64,000 bases of DNA from Marivita cryptomonadis (GCF_002115725.1 NZ_JFKD01000005.1:62001-126000), one strand, 5' to 3'; positions 1-9,351 are shown, counted from the first letter of the stretch. A program made the numbers and translations. The notes: a model not told the origin generated them from the letters alone.

Positions 1-1
1 G

Positions 2-1015
2 GTAGGCCCGCAAAGCTATCACCGTCTGCCCGAGTTGGAGGCTAAAGTTCAGAACGGCGAAAAGGCGCTCGACACCGATTTCCCTGAAGAAGACAAGTTC
101 GAGGTTCTGAAAAACCGGCCTAAAGCCAAGCGCGGCCCGACGGCATTCCTCACCGTGCAGGAAGGCTGTGATAAATTCTGCGCGTTCTGCGTTGTGCCCT
201 ATACACGCGGAGCCGAAGTCAGCCGCCCCGCCGACCGCATCCTGCATGAGGCCCGCGATCTGGTGGAGCGAGGCGTGCGCGAGATCACTCTGCTGGGTCA
301 AAACGTCAACGCGTATCACGGCGCGTGTGAGGGCGACGACTGGTCGCTTGCTCGCCTGATCTGGGCACTCAACGACATCAACGGACTGGAGCGGATCCGC
401 TTCACCACCAGCCATCCCAACGACATGACCGATGAATTGATCGAGGCACATGGCACGTGCCCGAAACTGATGCCGTATCTGCACCTGCCTGTGCAATCTG
501 GTTCTGATCGCATCCTCAAGCGCATGAACCGCCAGCATACGGCGGAAAGCTACCTCGCAATCATCGAAAAGTTGCGCAAGACTCGCCCAGACCTTCTGTT
601 GTCGGGCGATTTCATCGTCGGTTTCCCGGAAGAGACCGAAGAGGATTTCCAGGCGACCTTGGACATCATCCGCGCGTCGAATTACGGCTACGCCTACAGC
701 TTCAAATATTCCACACGCCCCGGCACTCCGGCGGCAGAACGCGACCAACTTCCCGAAGACGTCAAGGATGACCGCTTGCAACGCCTTCAAGCGCTCATCA
801 CCGAACAGCAGAAGGCGGCACAGGACGCCATGGTCGGCAAAGAAGTTGGTGTGCTCTTTGAAAAGCCGGGCCGCTTGCCAGGCCAGATGGTGGGCAAATC
901 CGACCACCTTCATGCCGTCCATGTCGAAGCAGACGGGCTCAACGCCGGTGACCTGCGCCGTGTGAAGATCATCGACTCGGGGCGCAACTCGCTCAAGGGT
1001 GCGTTGGCCAAATGA
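2..1015 (+). CDS. miaB: tRNA-2-methylthio-N6-dimethylallyladenosine synthase MiaB (5' truncated)
   Basis: Radical-SAM methylthiotransferase that adds the 2-methylthio group to i6A37 of tRNAs reading UNN codons. The frame is open from base 2, so the N-terminal UPF0004 domain lies mostly outside the window; the visible part begins with the family signature [11 protein letters not shown]. The radical-SAM cluster motif CxxxCxxC (CDKFCAFC) is encoded at 167-190. It is followed by the conserved TSHPNDM and HLPVQSGS segments and a C-terminal TRAM domain (about 825-1010). It heads a housekeeping run continuing through phoH and ybeY. The start codon is not visible. Confidence 0.95.
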   Translation, partial: VGPQSYHRLPELEAKVQNGEKALDTDFPEEDKFEVLKNRPKAKRGPTAFLTVQEGCDKFCAFCVVPYTRGAEVSRPADRILHEARDLVERGVREITLLGQNVNAYHGACEGDDWSLARLIWALNDINGLERIRFTTSHPNDMTDELIEAHGTCPKLMPYLHLPVQSGSDRILKRMNRQHTAESYLAIIEKLRKTRPDLLLSGDFIVGFPEETEEDFQATLDIIRASNYGYAYSFKYSTRPGTPAAERDQLPEDVKDDRLQRLQALITEQQKAAQDAMVGKEVGVLFEKPGRLPGQMVGKSDHLHAVHVEADGLNAGDLRRVKIIDSGRNSLKGALAK

Positions 1016-1145
1016 CACATCATCTAAGGGTGCGCCGCGATATATAGAGGTTCGCTCTTCCCTGAACCGCTGTCTTTGGTAGTATGAGGGTGAATCGGAC
1101 GCCCTTTCCCGGAATAGGGCGTCGCCACAGCCGGGAGATGCGGGA

Positions 1146-1676
1146 ATGATAGGGCGGTTGTCCGCATTGGTATTGAGTATCGCGCTGGCCGTGCCCCAGA
1201 TTGCGTCCGCGCAGCAGGGCGAACGCTACGTGCCCGGCATATGGATTGATCCCGATGGCTGCGAACACTGGGTCATGGATGATGGCGTCGAAGGCTTCAT
1301 GAGCCCACATCTGCGTCGCAACGGCACACCCGTGTGCCACAAGATCAGCCGTTGTGCGATTGTGCCGACCGATACGATGTTCGCCACCGGCAGCGCCACG
1401 ATTGCGCCGGGCGGTGCCAATAGCCTGCGCAGCTTCTTCGCGTCCAACCGCGCCAATGGGTTCGTGATCGAAGGCCACACCGACAGTCGTGCCTCTGATG
1501 CATCGAACATGGCGCTGAGCGAACGGCGCGCCCGCGCGGTCGCTCAAATCGCCCAGCAAGCCGGCGCGCGCATCTATTCGGTGCGGGGCTTCGGCGAAAG
1601 CCGCCCCATCGCCAGCAATGCCAACTCCGCCGGAATGGCCGAAAATCGCCGGGTGGAAATCCTGTGCCTGCGCTGA
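1146..1676 (+). CDS. OmpA-family protein with N-terminal signal peptide
   Basis: A 176-residue protein with a Sec signal peptide (cleavage probably after ASA, about residue 22) and a C-terminal OmpA-like peptidoglycan-binding domain (about 75-176; motifs EGHTDSRAS, LSERRARAV and a terminal NRRVEI). It is probably periplasmic or outer-membrane associated. Residues about 28-62 form a segment, GIWIDPDGCEHW followed by DDGVEG, that recurs in the next gene and is not part of the OmpA fold. The start is the ATG at 1146, with GGGAG upstream. The stop is 11 bp before the next ATG, so the two genes are probably co-transcribed. Confidence 0.8.
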   Translation: MIGRLSALVLSIALAVPQIASAQQGERYVPGIWIDPDGCEHWVMDDGVEGFMSPHLRRNGTPVCHKISRCAIVPTDTMFATGSATIAPGGANSLRSFFASNRANGFVIEGHTDSRASDASNMALSERRARAVAQIAQQAGARIYSVRGFGESRPIASNANSAGMAENRRVEILCLR

Positions 1677-1687
1677 GGAGCCCCGCC

Positions 1688-1990
1688 ATGATCCGCGCCA
1701 TTTCGCTTTTCGGACTGTGCGTCACTCTCGCTGGATGCGAATCTGTCGGTGATGATAAAAGCTTTGACCGCGGCATCGACAGCAAGCCACTCAGCCAACT
1801 TCAGGCGGGCATCTGGATTGACCCGAACGGCTGTGACCACTGGATCATCGACGATGGCGTTGAAGGCTATCTCTCGCCACGCCTTGATCCCACCGGCAAA
1901 CCTGTCTGTTCCGGCAATGCCAACGAACGCAACACCGCCATTGGCGACTTTAAGGGCGGCTCTACATCTTTGATTGGGGATGTCCTGTGA
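1688..1990 (+). CDS. Small lipoprotein sharing a domain with the preceding OmpA-like protein
   Basis: A 100-residue predicted lipoprotein; the lipobox LAGC places the modified Cys near residue 17. The centre (about 45-80) repeats the upstream gene's motif as GIWIDPNGCDHW ... DDGVEGYLSP ... PVC, with conserved Cys, His, Trp and Asp. The OmpA domain is absent. The start is the ATG at 1688, preceded by GAGGAG overlapping the upstream stop. I know no characterised function; the pairing suggests a shared envelope role, such as the lipoprotein and peptidoglycan-anchored partners of one complex. That is inference. Confidence 0.7.
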   Translation: MIRAISLFGLCVTLAGCESVGDDKSFDRGIDSKPLSQLQAGIWIDPNGCDHWIIDDGVEGYLSPRLDPTGKPVCSGNANERNTAIGDFKGGSTSLIGDVL

Positions 1991-2065
1991 CAGAAGGGGT
2001 GACCGCTTGCACCGCGTGATGGAACTTGCCACCCTGTTCTCGACACCCTTGCACCGGAGACCCGC

Positions 2066-3043
2066 GTGACCACAGACACCTTGTCAGAAGCGCTTGTAGA
2101 ATTTCCAGATAACCGTTTGCTCATCGACCTTTGCGGCGAATACGACCGCAATCTGACCGAAATCGAAACTCGTCTCGGGGTCCAGATCCTACGCCGAGGG
2201 AATCAGTTGGCCATCCACGGCGAACCCGATGCACAGTCCGAAGCGCGCGATGTGCTGATGGCGCTCTACCAGCGGCTCGAACAAGGGCGCACCGTGTCAC
2301 CCGGCGACATCGACCGCGAATTCCGTATGGCCCCCGAAGACACCGGCCCCGACCGGCAGATCGAAATGTTCGAAGGTGGTCCGGTCGAAATCAAGACCCG
2401 CAAGAAACTGGTAGAGCCACGCACCGACGCGCAAAAGGCCTATGTCCGGTCGCTCTTCGAAAATGAACTGGCTTTCGGCATCGGTCCTGCAGGCACCGGC
2501 AAAACTTACCTTGCGGTCGCGGTGGGCGTGAACATGTTCATCACGGGGCAGGTCGACAAGATCATCCTGTCCCGCCCCGCGGTCGAGGCGGGCGAAAAGC
2601 TGGGCTACCTGCCCGGCGACATGAAGGACAAGGTCGATCCCTACATGCAGCCGCTCTACGACGCGCTGAACGATTTTCTTCCGGGCAAGCAATTGGCCAA
2701 GATGATCGAGGAAAAGACCGTAGAAATCGCGCCGCTCGCGTTCATGCGCGGTCGGACGCTGTCCAATGCCTTCGTGGTTCTGGACGAGGCGCAAAACGCC
2801 ACGTCGATGCAGATGAAGATGTTTCTGACCCGTCTCGGCGAAGGTTCGCGCATGGTGATCACCGGTGACCGCACCCAGATCGACCTGCCGCGCGGCGTTG
2901 CCTCGGGGCTTGCCGATGCGGAAAGGCTGCTCAAGACGATCCCGAAGATCAGTTTCAATTACTTCACATCCAAGGACGTGGTGCGCCACCCGCTTGTGGC
3001 CGCGATCATCGAGGCTTACGAGAACGACGCGGAAACGCCCTGA
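2066..3043 (+). CDS. ybeZ: PhoH-family ATPase (YbeZ)
   Basis: A 325-residue PhoH-like P-loop ATPase, the usual partner of the rRNA endonuclease YbeY encoded next. An N-terminal KH-like region (about 20-75) precedes the PhoH domain. Walker A is GPAGTGKT (about 140-147) and Walker B is VVLDEAQNAT (about 237-246). The start is a GTG at 2066, with CCGGAGA about 8 bases upstream. The 59-bp gap to ybeY holds a GC-rich hairpin repeat, described separately. Confidence 0.93.
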   Translation: MTTDTLSEALVEFPDNRLLIDLCGEYDRNLTEIETRLGVQILRRGNQLAIHGEPDAQSEARDVLMALYQRLEQGRTVSPGDIDREFRMAPEDTGPDRQIEMFEGGPVEIKTRKKLVEPRTDAQKAYVRSLFENELAFGIGPAGTGKTYLAVAVGVNMFITGQVDKIILSRPAVEAGEKLGYLPGDMKDKVDPYMQPLYDALNDFLPGKQLAKMIEEKTVEIAPLAFMRGRTLSNAFVVLDEAQNATSMQMKMFLTRLGEGSRMVITGDRTQIDLPRGVASGLADAERLLKTIPKISFNYFTSKDVVRHPLVAAIIEAYENDAETP

Positions 3044-3093
3044 TCTTCATCTTGCCAAATAAACTCCGGGGGTTTGGGGGCAGAGCCCCCAAG
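3044..3093 (+). repeat. Rhodobacterales intergenic G-rich hairpin repeat
   Basis: The segment starts TCTTCATCTTGCCAAATAAA, runs through CCGGGGG and ends in a strong stem-loop, TTGGGGGC-AGA-GCCCCCAA (3074-3092, 8 bp stem). From memory, elements of this shape (CATCTTG..CAAA, then a G-run and a C-run) are dispersed between genes in Rhodobacteraceae; their function is not known to me. This one sits inside an apparently co-transcribed ybeZ-ybeY pair. It could attenuate transcription or protect an mRNA 3' end. Confidence 0.6.
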
Positions 3094-3102
3094 ACATAAG
3101 CA

Positions 3103-3612
3103 GTGACCACGCTGACCGACATCGTGATTGAAGACCCTCGCTGGGAAGAGGCGGGACTTGACGCTCTGGCCGAGGATGCTGCGCTCAAGGCACTGGAATA
3201 TCTCGGGTTTCCAGTTGATGGCTATGAAATCGCGATCCTCGCCTGTGACGATGCGCGGATCGCCGATCTGAACGCCGAATTCCGCGACAAACCGACGCCA
3301 ACCAATGTGCTCAGCTGGCCAAGCTACGATCTCGCGGCGGATGAAGACGGCGCGCGACCACACCCGCCACCGCCGCCCGATCCGATGATGGGCGAAAGCC
3401 TTGGCGACATCGCCATCGCCTATGATACTTGCCTGCGCGAGGCTGACGCTGTGGGCAAAGATATGGCCGATCATGTCACCCATTTGATCGTTCACGGAGT
3501 GTTACATCTTCTGGGCTATGACCATGTTCGTGACCGCGATGCCACGCTGATGGAAGGGTTGGAGACGAAGATACTTGGCAAAATGGGTATTGCGGACCCA
3601 TATAGGGGCTAG
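3103..3612 (+). CDS. ybeY: Endoribonuclease YbeY (rRNA maturation factor)
   Basis: A 169-residue UPF0054 metalloprotein that acts in 16S rRNA 3'-end maturation and late 70S ribosome quality control. The zinc-binding signature HxxxHxxxxxH appears as HGVLHLLGYDH (about residues 132-142). The mid-protein motif RDKPTPTNVLSW is also diagnostic. The start is a GTG at 3103; there is no strong Shine-Dalgarno sequence, because the hairpin repeat lies immediately upstream. It sits between its usual neighbours ybeZ and the CBS-domain gene corC. Confidence 0.95.
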   Translation: MTTLTDIVIEDPRWEEAGLDALAEDAALKALEYLGFPVDGYEIAILACDDARIADLNAEFRDKPTPTNVLSWPSYDLAADEDGARPHPPPPPDPMMGESLGDIAIAYDTCLREADAVGKDMADHVTHLIVHGVLHLLGYDHVRDRDATLMEGLETKILGKMGIADPYRG

Positions 3613-3647
3613 TACGGGCCAATTGGCCACCACCGGAACAGGAAAAA

Positions 3648-4589
3648 ATGGGCGACAACGACGACTCGTCTAACGCAGCGCATCGCGCGCACGAGATGAC
3701 TGAAACACAACCGGGACGTGGTCTTTTTTCACGTCTGCGCAATTGGATGGGCGGCACGGCTGAAGTGACCGACACCGCTCCGGCGCCGGAAATATCCCGA
3801 TCAATGTCTCCGATTGATGGCATGATGAACCTGCGCCGTATGCGGGTCGAAGACGTTGCGGTCCCCCGCGCGGACATCGTGTCTGTCGCAGACACCATCA
3901 CCAAATCCGAACTTGTGGATGTGTTCCGCGAAAGCGGCCTGACCCGATTGCCGGTCTATAGTGGCACGCTCGACACACCCGTGGGCATGGCCCATCTAAA
4001 GGACCTCGCGCTCAAATACGGCTTTAATGGCAAGAGCAGCGAATTCGATCTCAAACAGATGCTTCGGCCCTTGCTGTTTGTACCGCCGTCTATGCCGATT
4101 GGTGTTTTGCTCGCCAAGATGCAGACCGAGCGGCGGCATATGGCGCTGGTGATCGACGAATATGGTGGTGTTGACGGTTTGGTGACCATTGAAGACCTGA
4201 TCGAACAGGTGATCGGTGAAATCGAAGACGAACACGACCTTGATGAAGCCACCAATTTCTCACGCGAGAAACCGGGCGTCTACTTGGCCTTTGCCCGCAC
4301 ACCTCTGGAAGAATTCGAAGCCGAGATCGGGCTGAACCTCACCGATCACGATGATATCGACGGCGAAGAGATCGATACGCTGGGTGGTCTTGTCTTCATG
4401 TTGGCCGGTCATGTGCCCGCGCGCGGAGAAGTGGTCCCGCATCCCGAAGGCCCCGAATTCGAGGTCATCGATGCAGATCCGCGCCGGATCAAGCGGATGC
4501 GTGTGCGCCTCAAGACGACGGCCGCCAGCGACTCAGCCCGCGCTCGCGAGCTTGCCGAGCCTGCTGCAGCCACCGCGCGCTCCGCCTGA
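3648..4589 (+). CDS. CorC/HlyC-family CBS-domain protein
   Basis: A 313-residue cytosolic protein of the CorC/TlyC type. A charged N-terminus (1-50) is followed by two CBS domains (about 70-190, with RMRVEDVAVPRADI and RHMALVIDEYGGVDG) and a C-terminal transporter-associated FAD-like domain (about 205-295). It lacks the DUF21 membrane domain of larger relatives. The family is linked to magnesium/cobalt efflux, and often to the ybeY-lnt neighbourhood seen here. The start is the ATG at 3648 behind a GGAAAAA purine run. The stop is 3 bp before lnt, so the two are translationally close. Confidence 0.9.
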   Translation: MGDNDDSSNAAHRAHEMTETQPGRGLFSRLRNWMGGTAEVTDTAPAPEISRSMSPIDGMMNLRRMRVEDVAVPRADIVSVADTITKSELVDVFRESGLTRLPVYSGTLDTPVGMAHLKDLALKYGFNGKSSEFDLKQMLRPLLFVPPSMPIGVLLAKMQTERRHMALVIDEYGGVDGLVTIEDLIEQVIGEIEDEHDLDEATNFSREKPGVYLAFARTPLEEFEAEIGLNLTDHDDIDGEEIDTLGGLVFMLAGHVPARGEVVPHPEGPEFEVIDADPRRIKRMRVRLKTTAASDSARARELAEPAAATARSA

Positions 4590-4592
4590 TCC

Positions 4593-6080
4593 ATGCGTGT
4601 CTTTCGCCGCCTTGGCGCAGTGTGTCTTGGTGGCGTCTTTGCCTTGGGTCAGGCCCCGTTTGACCTATGGGCGTTGGCGCTGACCGCTCTGGTCGGACTT
4701 CTGTATCTTGCGCGGCGTGCCACAAGCGCACGATCTGCGGGCTGGACAGGATGGCTGTTCGGAACCGGGTATTTCGCCCTGTCGATGCATTGGATCGTCG
4801 AACCCTTTGCAGTGGATGCAGCCGCCACGGGCTGGATGGCGCCCTTTGCGCTGGTCGGATTGGCGGCGGGCCTCGCGCTTCTCTGGGCCGCTGCGTTCTG
4901 GATAGGGCGTCGGTTGCACCACGGCATGTTCGGTATCGTGCTGTGCTGGGCCGCCATCGAACTGGCACGTGCCTATATCCTGACGGGCTTTCCGTGGGGG
5001 CTTGTTGGTTATGTCTGGGCGCCGACGCCAGTGGCGCAATGGCACTCTGTCATCGGTCCGCACGGGATGACACTGCTGACCTTGGCGCTCGCCGCAATGG
5101 TGGCATGTGTCACCACTGCGCGAACCGTGAAATTCGGTCTAAGCGCTCTGGGGGGGATCATCCTCCTTTGGGCTGGCGGCACTATCATTGCGCCTCCGGT
5201 GCAGGATTTGGACGGTCGCCCAATCGTGCGCCTGATCCAGCCCAACGCGCCGCAGCACCAGAAATGGGACCGCGATTTCATCCCGATGTTCTTTAACCGT
5301 CAGGTGGATTTCACCGCGCAACTGCCCAAACCCGATCTTATTGTCTGGCCGGAAACAGCTGTGCCGAACCTGCTCGACAATGCGGGTCCGGCGCTCGAAG
5401 TGATTGCAGATGCCGCCGCTGGCACACCGGTCGTTCTGGGCATCCAGCGCGAAGAGCAGGGGCGCTACTACAATTCCCTCGTCACGCTGGACGGTACGGG
5501 ACAGGTGGCTGAGCTGTACGACAAGCACCACCTTGTGCCCTTCGGGGAATACATGCCAGCAGCACCGTTGTTTGCGCGGTTCAACATCCTCGGTCTCGCG
5601 ACACGCGCTGAAGCAGGATACACCGCCGGCCCCGGTCCTGCGCTGATCGACCTGGGGGCTTTGGGCACAGCTTTGCCGCTGATCTGCTACGAAGCCGTCT
5701 TCCCACAGGACGTCAACGGTGCGCCGACGCGTCCGGACATGCTGCTTCAGATCACCAACGATGCATGGTTCGGCATCAATGCTGGCCCACAACAGCACCT
5801 GGTCCAAGCTCGCCTGCGCGCCATTGAACAGGGACTGCCGATGATCCGTGTGGCCAATACCGGCATCTCGGCGATGATCGACCCGGCGGGCCGGACTGTT
5901 GGCGCCATCCCGCTTGGCCGGGCAGGGTTCCTTGATGTGCCTCTACCTTCCAAACGCGCGCCTACGCTTTACAGCCGCACAGGCGATTGGCTCGCTCTGA
6001 CCGCTCTGATCGTGGCATTTGCGACTCTGCTGCTGTGGAAACGGCGCAACCCCATTGACCCGGCAGAGCCTGACGCGTAA
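4593..6080 (+). CDS. lnt: Apolipoprotein N-acyltransferase Lnt
   Basis: A 495-residue inner-membrane enzyme that adds the third acyl chain to lipoproteins. Several transmembrane helices occupy about 1-200 and one lies at the C-terminus (about 465-485). The nitrilase-like domain between them carries the catalytic triad: Glu in VWPETAVPN, Lys in YDKHHLVPFGEY and Cys in LICYEAVFP. NDAWFG is also conserved. It starts with the ATG at 4593, 3 bp after corC. The window encodes several lipoprotein candidates that would be its substrates. Confidence 0.95.
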   Translation: MRVFRRLGAVCLGGVFALGQAPFDLWALALTALVGLLYLARRATSARSAGWTGWLFGTGYFALSMHWIVEPFAVDAAATGWMAPFALVGLAAGLALLWAAAFWIGRRLHHGMFGIVLCWAAIELARAYILTGFPWGLVGYVWAPTPVAQWHSVIGPHGMTLLTLALAAMVACVTTARTVKFGLSALGGIILLWAGGTIIAPPVQDLDGRPIVRLIQPNAPQHQKWDRDFIPMFFNRQVDFTAQLPKPDLIVWPETAVPNLLDNAGPALEVIADAAAGTPVVLGIQREEQGRYYNSLVTLDGTGQVAELYDKHHLVPFGEYMPAAPLFARFNILGLATRAEAGYTAGPGPALIDLGALGTALPLICYEAVFPQDVNGAPTRPDMLLQITNDAWFGINAGPQQHLVQARLRAIEQGLPMIRVANTGISAMIDPAGRTVGAIPLGRAGFLDVPLPSKRAPTLYSRTGDWLALTALIVAFATLLLWKRRNPIDPAEPDA

Positions 6081-6095
6081 CGCAGATTATCATTC

Positions 6096-6140
6096 CCGTC
6101 ACAACGGCTTCCTGACGTGACGGCAGACCCCAATGGAGCA
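6096..6140 (+). promoter_or_regulatory. SAM/SAH riboswitch of metK
   Basis: A compact H-type pseudoknot lies directly in front of metK. P1 pairs CCGTCAC (6096-6102) with GTGACGG (6117-6123), closing the loop AACGGCTTCCTGAC. The loop's GGCTTCC can pair with GGAGC (6135-6139), which is the metK Shine-Dalgarno sequence. Order, sizes and loop sequence match my recollection of the SAM/SAH riboswitch class, known upstream of metK in Rhodobacterales. Ligand binding should hide the ribosome site and lower metK translation. This fixes the metK start at 6144. Confidence 0.85.
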
Positions 6141-6143
6141 CTT

Positions 6144-7325
6144 ATGTCCCGACAGAATTATATCTTCACCTCGGAATCCGTCTCCGAGGGCCACCCGGAT
6201 AAGGTCTGTGACCGTATCTCGGACGCGATCCTTGATGCCTTTCTTTCCGAAGAACCCGAAGCCCGGGTGGCCTGCGAAACCTTCGCCACGACCAACCGTG
6301 TCGTTATCGGTGGAGAGGTGGGGCTGTCGGATCAGACCCGCCTGCAAACCTATATGGAGCGTATCCCGGATATTGCCCGCGCCTGTATCAAGGACATCGG
6401 TTACGAGCAGGACGAGTTTCACCACGCCACCTGCGAGATCACCAACCTGCTGCACCAGCAATCCGCGCATATCGCGCAGGGCGTGAACGCCAGCGGTGAT
6501 AAGGACGAAGGTGCTGGCGATCAGGGCATCATGTTTGGCTATGCCACCAACGAAACCGACGCGCTCATGCCCGCGCCGATCCAGTTCAGCCACGCAATTC
6601 TGCGCCGCTTGGCCGAGGTGCGCAAATCCGGGGCCGAGCCTCTGCTGCGCCCAGATGCCAAGTCGCAGATCTCGGTTCGTTATGAAAACGGCAAACCGAT
6701 GGGCGTGACCTCAATCGTTCTGTCCACGCAGCATGCCGACGCAAGCCAAAGCTCTGCCGACATCCGTGCGATTGTCGAACCCTATATCCGCGAAGTTCTG
6801 CCGGATGGCTGGATCACCGATGCCACCGAATGGTGGGTCAACCCGACAGGCACGTTTGTGATTGGTGGTCCTGACGGGGACGCGGGCCTCACGGGCCGCA
6901 AGATCATCGTCGACACCTATGGTGGTGCGGCCCCGCATGGTGGTGGTGCCTTTTCAGGCAAAGACCCGACCAAGGTGGACCGTTCCGCCGCTTACGCCGC
7001 GCGTTATCTCGCCAAGAACGTGGTTGCCGCCGGCATGGCCGAACGCTGCACGATTCAGCTTTCCTATGCCATCGGTGTGTCAAAGCCGTTGTCAATCTAC
7101 GCCGATACGCATGGCACGGGCGATGTCGATGCAGCCGCAATCGAATTGGCGATCCCAAAGGTGATGGACCTCACCCCGCGCGGCATTCGCATGCATCTGG
7201 AGCTGAACAAGCCGATCTACGAACGCACCGCGGCCTATGGCCATTTCGGCCGTGCGCCCGAAGCGGATGGCGGCTTCAGCTGGGAACGCACTGATCTTGT
7301 GGACGCGCTCAAGACGTCTGTCTGA
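6144..7325 (+). CDS. metK: S-adenosylmethionine synthetase MetK
   Basis: A 393-residue enzyme making SAM from methionine and ATP. Motifs seen are [10 protein letters not shown] near the N-terminus, [12 protein letters not shown] in the middle and the P-loop-like [16 protein letters not shown]. An in-frame GTG at 6117 would extend the protein, but it lies inside the riboswitch. The ATG at 6144 has GGAG 5 bases upstream and matches the family start, so it is preferred. Regulation is probably translational, through the SAM/SAH riboswitch. A terminator follows at 7336. Confidence 0.97.
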   Translation: MSRQNYIFTSESVSEGHPDKVCDRISDAILDAFLSEEPEARVACETFATTNRVVIGGEVGLSDQTRLQTYMERIPDIARACIKDIGYEQDEFHHATCEITNLLHQQSAHIAQGVNASGDKDEGAGDQGIMFGYATNETDALMPAPIQFSHAILRRLAEVRKSGAEPLLRPDAKSQISVRYENGKPMGVTSIVLSTQHADASQSSADIRAIVEPYIREVLPDGWITDATEWWVNPTGTFVIGGPDGDAGLTGRKIIVDTYGGAAPHGGGAFSGKDPTKVDRSAAYAARYLAKNVVAAGMAERCTIQLSYAIGVSKPLSIYADTHGTGDVDAAAIELAIPKVMDLTPRGIRMHLELNKPIYERTAAYGHFGRAPEADGGFSWERTDLVDALKTSV

Positions 7326-7335
7326 AACATCAAAC

Positions 7336-7372
7336 CGGGTCGGGCACATATGCCCGGCCCGATTTTCCTTTT
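7336..7372 (+). terminator. Rho-independent terminator after metK
   Basis: The stem CGGGTCGGGCA (7336-7346) pairs with TGCCCGGCCCG (7351-7361), with one G-T wobble, around the loop CATA. It is followed by the U-rich ATTTTCCTTTT. It lies 10 bp after the metK stop. Confidence 0.85.
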
Positions 7373-7420
7373 GCGACAGAACACTATGTCCCGGGGTGAA
7401 ATCACCAATAGGGGCAGGAT

Positions 7421-7960
7421 ATGTTGAAACACCTGATCTTTCTGATCTTGATGCTTCCGGGGATCGCGCTTGCAAATGATTGGGATGCGCTGGAAAGCCC
7501 TGGCGCCTTTGCGATCATGCGGCATGCTCTTGCGCCGGGGACGGGCGACCCTGCCAATCTGACGGTGGGCGATTGCAGCACCCAGCGCAACCTCAGCCAG
7601 CAGGGCAGGGATCAGGCCTCCCGCATTGGTCAGGCGTTCCTTGACCGTGGGCATGCTTTTGATGTCGTGCTGACCAGCCAGTGGTGCCGCTGCCGGGACA
7701 CTGCTGACCTTTTGAGCCTTGGCCCGGTTCAAGAGGTGCCCGCGTTCAATTCCTTCTTTCAGGATTTCTCGACTCGCGACAGCCAGACCGCCGAGGCGCT
7801 GACCGTTCTTGCTGATCGCACGGACCGCCCCTTCATCGTCACCCATCAGGTCAATATCCGCGCCGTGACAGGCCAGACGACCCGATCCGGCGAAGTGCTT
7901 GTGGTGCGCCACGCAGAGGACCGTCTTGAAGTGCTGGGTTCCATCCTGATCGACCCGTGA
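7421..7960 (+). CDS. Periplasmic histidine phosphatase family protein
   Basis: A 179-residue protein with a Sec signal peptide (about residues 1-18, ending IALA) and a histidine phosphatase (phosphoglycerate mutase-like) fold. The catalytic RHG-type motif appears as MRHALAPG (about residues 30-37) and the second His region as IVTHQVNIRAVTG (about 143-155). SQWCRCRDTA is the conserved Arg-containing segment. The substrate is unknown; secreted relatives are often phosphatases of unclear specificity. It stands alone between metK and trmB. The start is the ATG at 7421 after GGGGCAGGAT. Confidence 0.85.
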   Translation: MLKHLIFLILMLPGIALANDWDALESPGAFAIMRHALAPGTGDPANLTVGDCSTQRNLSQQGRDQASRIGQAFLDRGHAFDVVLTSQWCRCRDTADLLSLGPVQEVPAFNSFFQDFSTRDSQTAEALTVLADRTDRPFIVTHQVNIRAVTGQTTRSGEVLVVRHAEDRLEVLGSILIDP

Positions 7961-8020
7961 TGCCGACAAAAACGCAGACCTCCGTTGCGAGAGCGTGTTG
8001 CAATCGCTAAACCGCGCGCC

Positions 8021-8737
8021 ATGACAGAGACCAAACACCCCTCAGGCGCGCCGTGGCGCAACTTCTATGGCCGGTTCAAGGGCAAGACCCTGCGCCCGAA
8101 CCAAAAGGACTACCTCGAAAGCGATCTTGACGCGCTGAGCCCCGGCGCAGTGTCGTGGGAGGAAAACCCCGACCGCATGCCACTTGATCTGAGCGCTGTC
8201 TTCGATGGCAAGCCGCTCTGGCTTGAAATCGGATTCGGCGGCGGCGAACACCTTGTCCATCAGGCGCAGACCTATCCGGAGGTGGGCATCATCGGCTGTG
8301 AGCCTTTCATAAACGGCGTGGCGATGCTTTTGGGTAAGATCCGCGAGTCAGGTGTTTCTAACCTGCGCGTCCATCCCGGTGATGCGCGTGATCTGTTTGA
8401 CGTGCTACCCGCCGGATCGGTGGAAAAAGCCTTTTTACTTTATCCCGACCCCTGGCCGAAGAAACGTCACCACCGTCGCCGCTTTGTGACGCAAGAGCAT
8501 CTTGCACCGCTGTTTCAGGTTCTCAAGCCGGGTGCCGAGTTCCGCGTCGCCACCGACATTCCCGATTATGTCCGTCAAACCCTGATCGAAGTGCCAAAGG
8601 CCGGGTTCGACTGGTTGGCCGAGGGGCCAAGTGATTGGCGGCACCCTTGGGAAGACTGGTACTCGACCCGGTACGAAATGAAGGCGTTGCGGGAAAAGCG
8701 GATGCCGCATTACATGACCTTTCGGAAACCGGCATGA
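8021..8737 (+). CDS. trmB: tRNA (guanine-N7-)-methyltransferase TrmB
   Basis: A 238-residue SAM-dependent methyltransferase that makes m7G46 in tRNA variable loops. The Rossmann SAM site reads [11 protein letters not shown], and the signature [14 protein letters not shown] is diagnostic for TrmB. A TTG at 7985 would extend the frame by 12 residues; the ATG at 8021 gives the usual family length. The stop overlaps the cmk start (ATGA at 8734-8737), implying translational coupling with cmk. Confidence 0.95.
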   Translation: MTETKHPSGAPWRNFYGRFKGKTLRPNQKDYLESDLDALSPGAVSWEENPDRMPLDLSAVFDGKPLWLEIGFGGGEHLVHQAQTYPEVGIIGCEPFINGVAMLLGKIRESGVSNLRVHPGDARDLFDVLPAGSVEKAFLLYPDPWPKKRHHRRRFVTQEHLAPLFQVLKPGAEFRVATDIPDYVRQTLIEVPKAGFDWLAEGPSDWRHPWEDWYSTRYEMKALREKRMPHYMTFRKPA

Positions 8738-9351
8738 TGTCCCCATTCACAGTCGCCATCGATGGCCCCGCCGCTGCTGGTAAAGGCACGATCAGCAAAG
8801 CGGTCGCGGCGCATTTCGACCTCGCTCATCTTGACACCGGGCTGCTCTACCGCGCTGTCGGCGCGCGGATGTTGCAGGGCCAAGACCCGATTTCAGCCGC
8901 GCACACCCTTGTGGCGGGGGATCTTGAAAACCCCGACCTGCGTACAGCTGACGTGGCACAGGCGGCGTCAAAAGTGGCGGTGATCCCCGAGGTCCGTGCA
9001 GCCCTTCTTGATTTTCAGCGCGCCTTTGCCCGTCGATCGGGCGGCGCAGTCATGGACGGGCGCGATATTGGTACGGTCATCTGCCCGCGGGCCGAGGTGA
9101 AGCTCTTTGTCACCGCCAGCGCCGAAGTGCGCGCGCAGCGGCGATTGACGGAATTGGCCGAACGCGGGTTCGATACCGATTTCGATACTGTTCTGGCTGA
9201 TGTCCAAGCCCGGGATGACCGCGATATGAACCGCGCCGATGCACCTCTGCGCCCGGCTGATGACGCGGTGATGATCGACACCTCCAAGCTGGACGTGGAT
9301 GCGGCCATTGCGGCCGCTATTGCGGCGGTTGAGGCGCGCCGCACGGGTTGA
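8734..9351 (+). CDS. cmk: Cytidylate kinase Cmk
   Basis: A 205-residue nucleotide kinase that phosphorylates CMP and dCMP. The P-loop is [11 protein letters not shown] (about residues 9-19), and [11 protein letters not shown] is the conserved Asp-Arg-Asp nucleotide-monophosphate segment. Tandem ATGs lie at 8734 and 8737; the first overlaps the trmB stop. The family is commonly followed by rpsA, as here, after a 269-bp gap. Confidence 0.95.
   Translation: MMSPFTVAIDGPAAAGKGTISKAVAAHFDLAHLDTGLLYRAVGARMLQGQDPISAAHTLVAGDLENPDLRTADVAQAASKVAVIPEVRAALLDFQRAFARRSGGAVMDGRDIGTVICPRAEVKLFVTASAEVRAQRRLTELAERGFDTDFDTVLADVQARDDRDMNRADAPLRPADDAVMIDTSKLDVDAAIAAAIAAVEARRTG

Noticed and set aside
6117..6143. 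GTG at 6117 as the metK start
   Set aside because: It lies in the 3' strand of riboswitch stem P1. The ATG at 6144 has the sequestered Shine-Dalgarno sequence and the family N-terminus.
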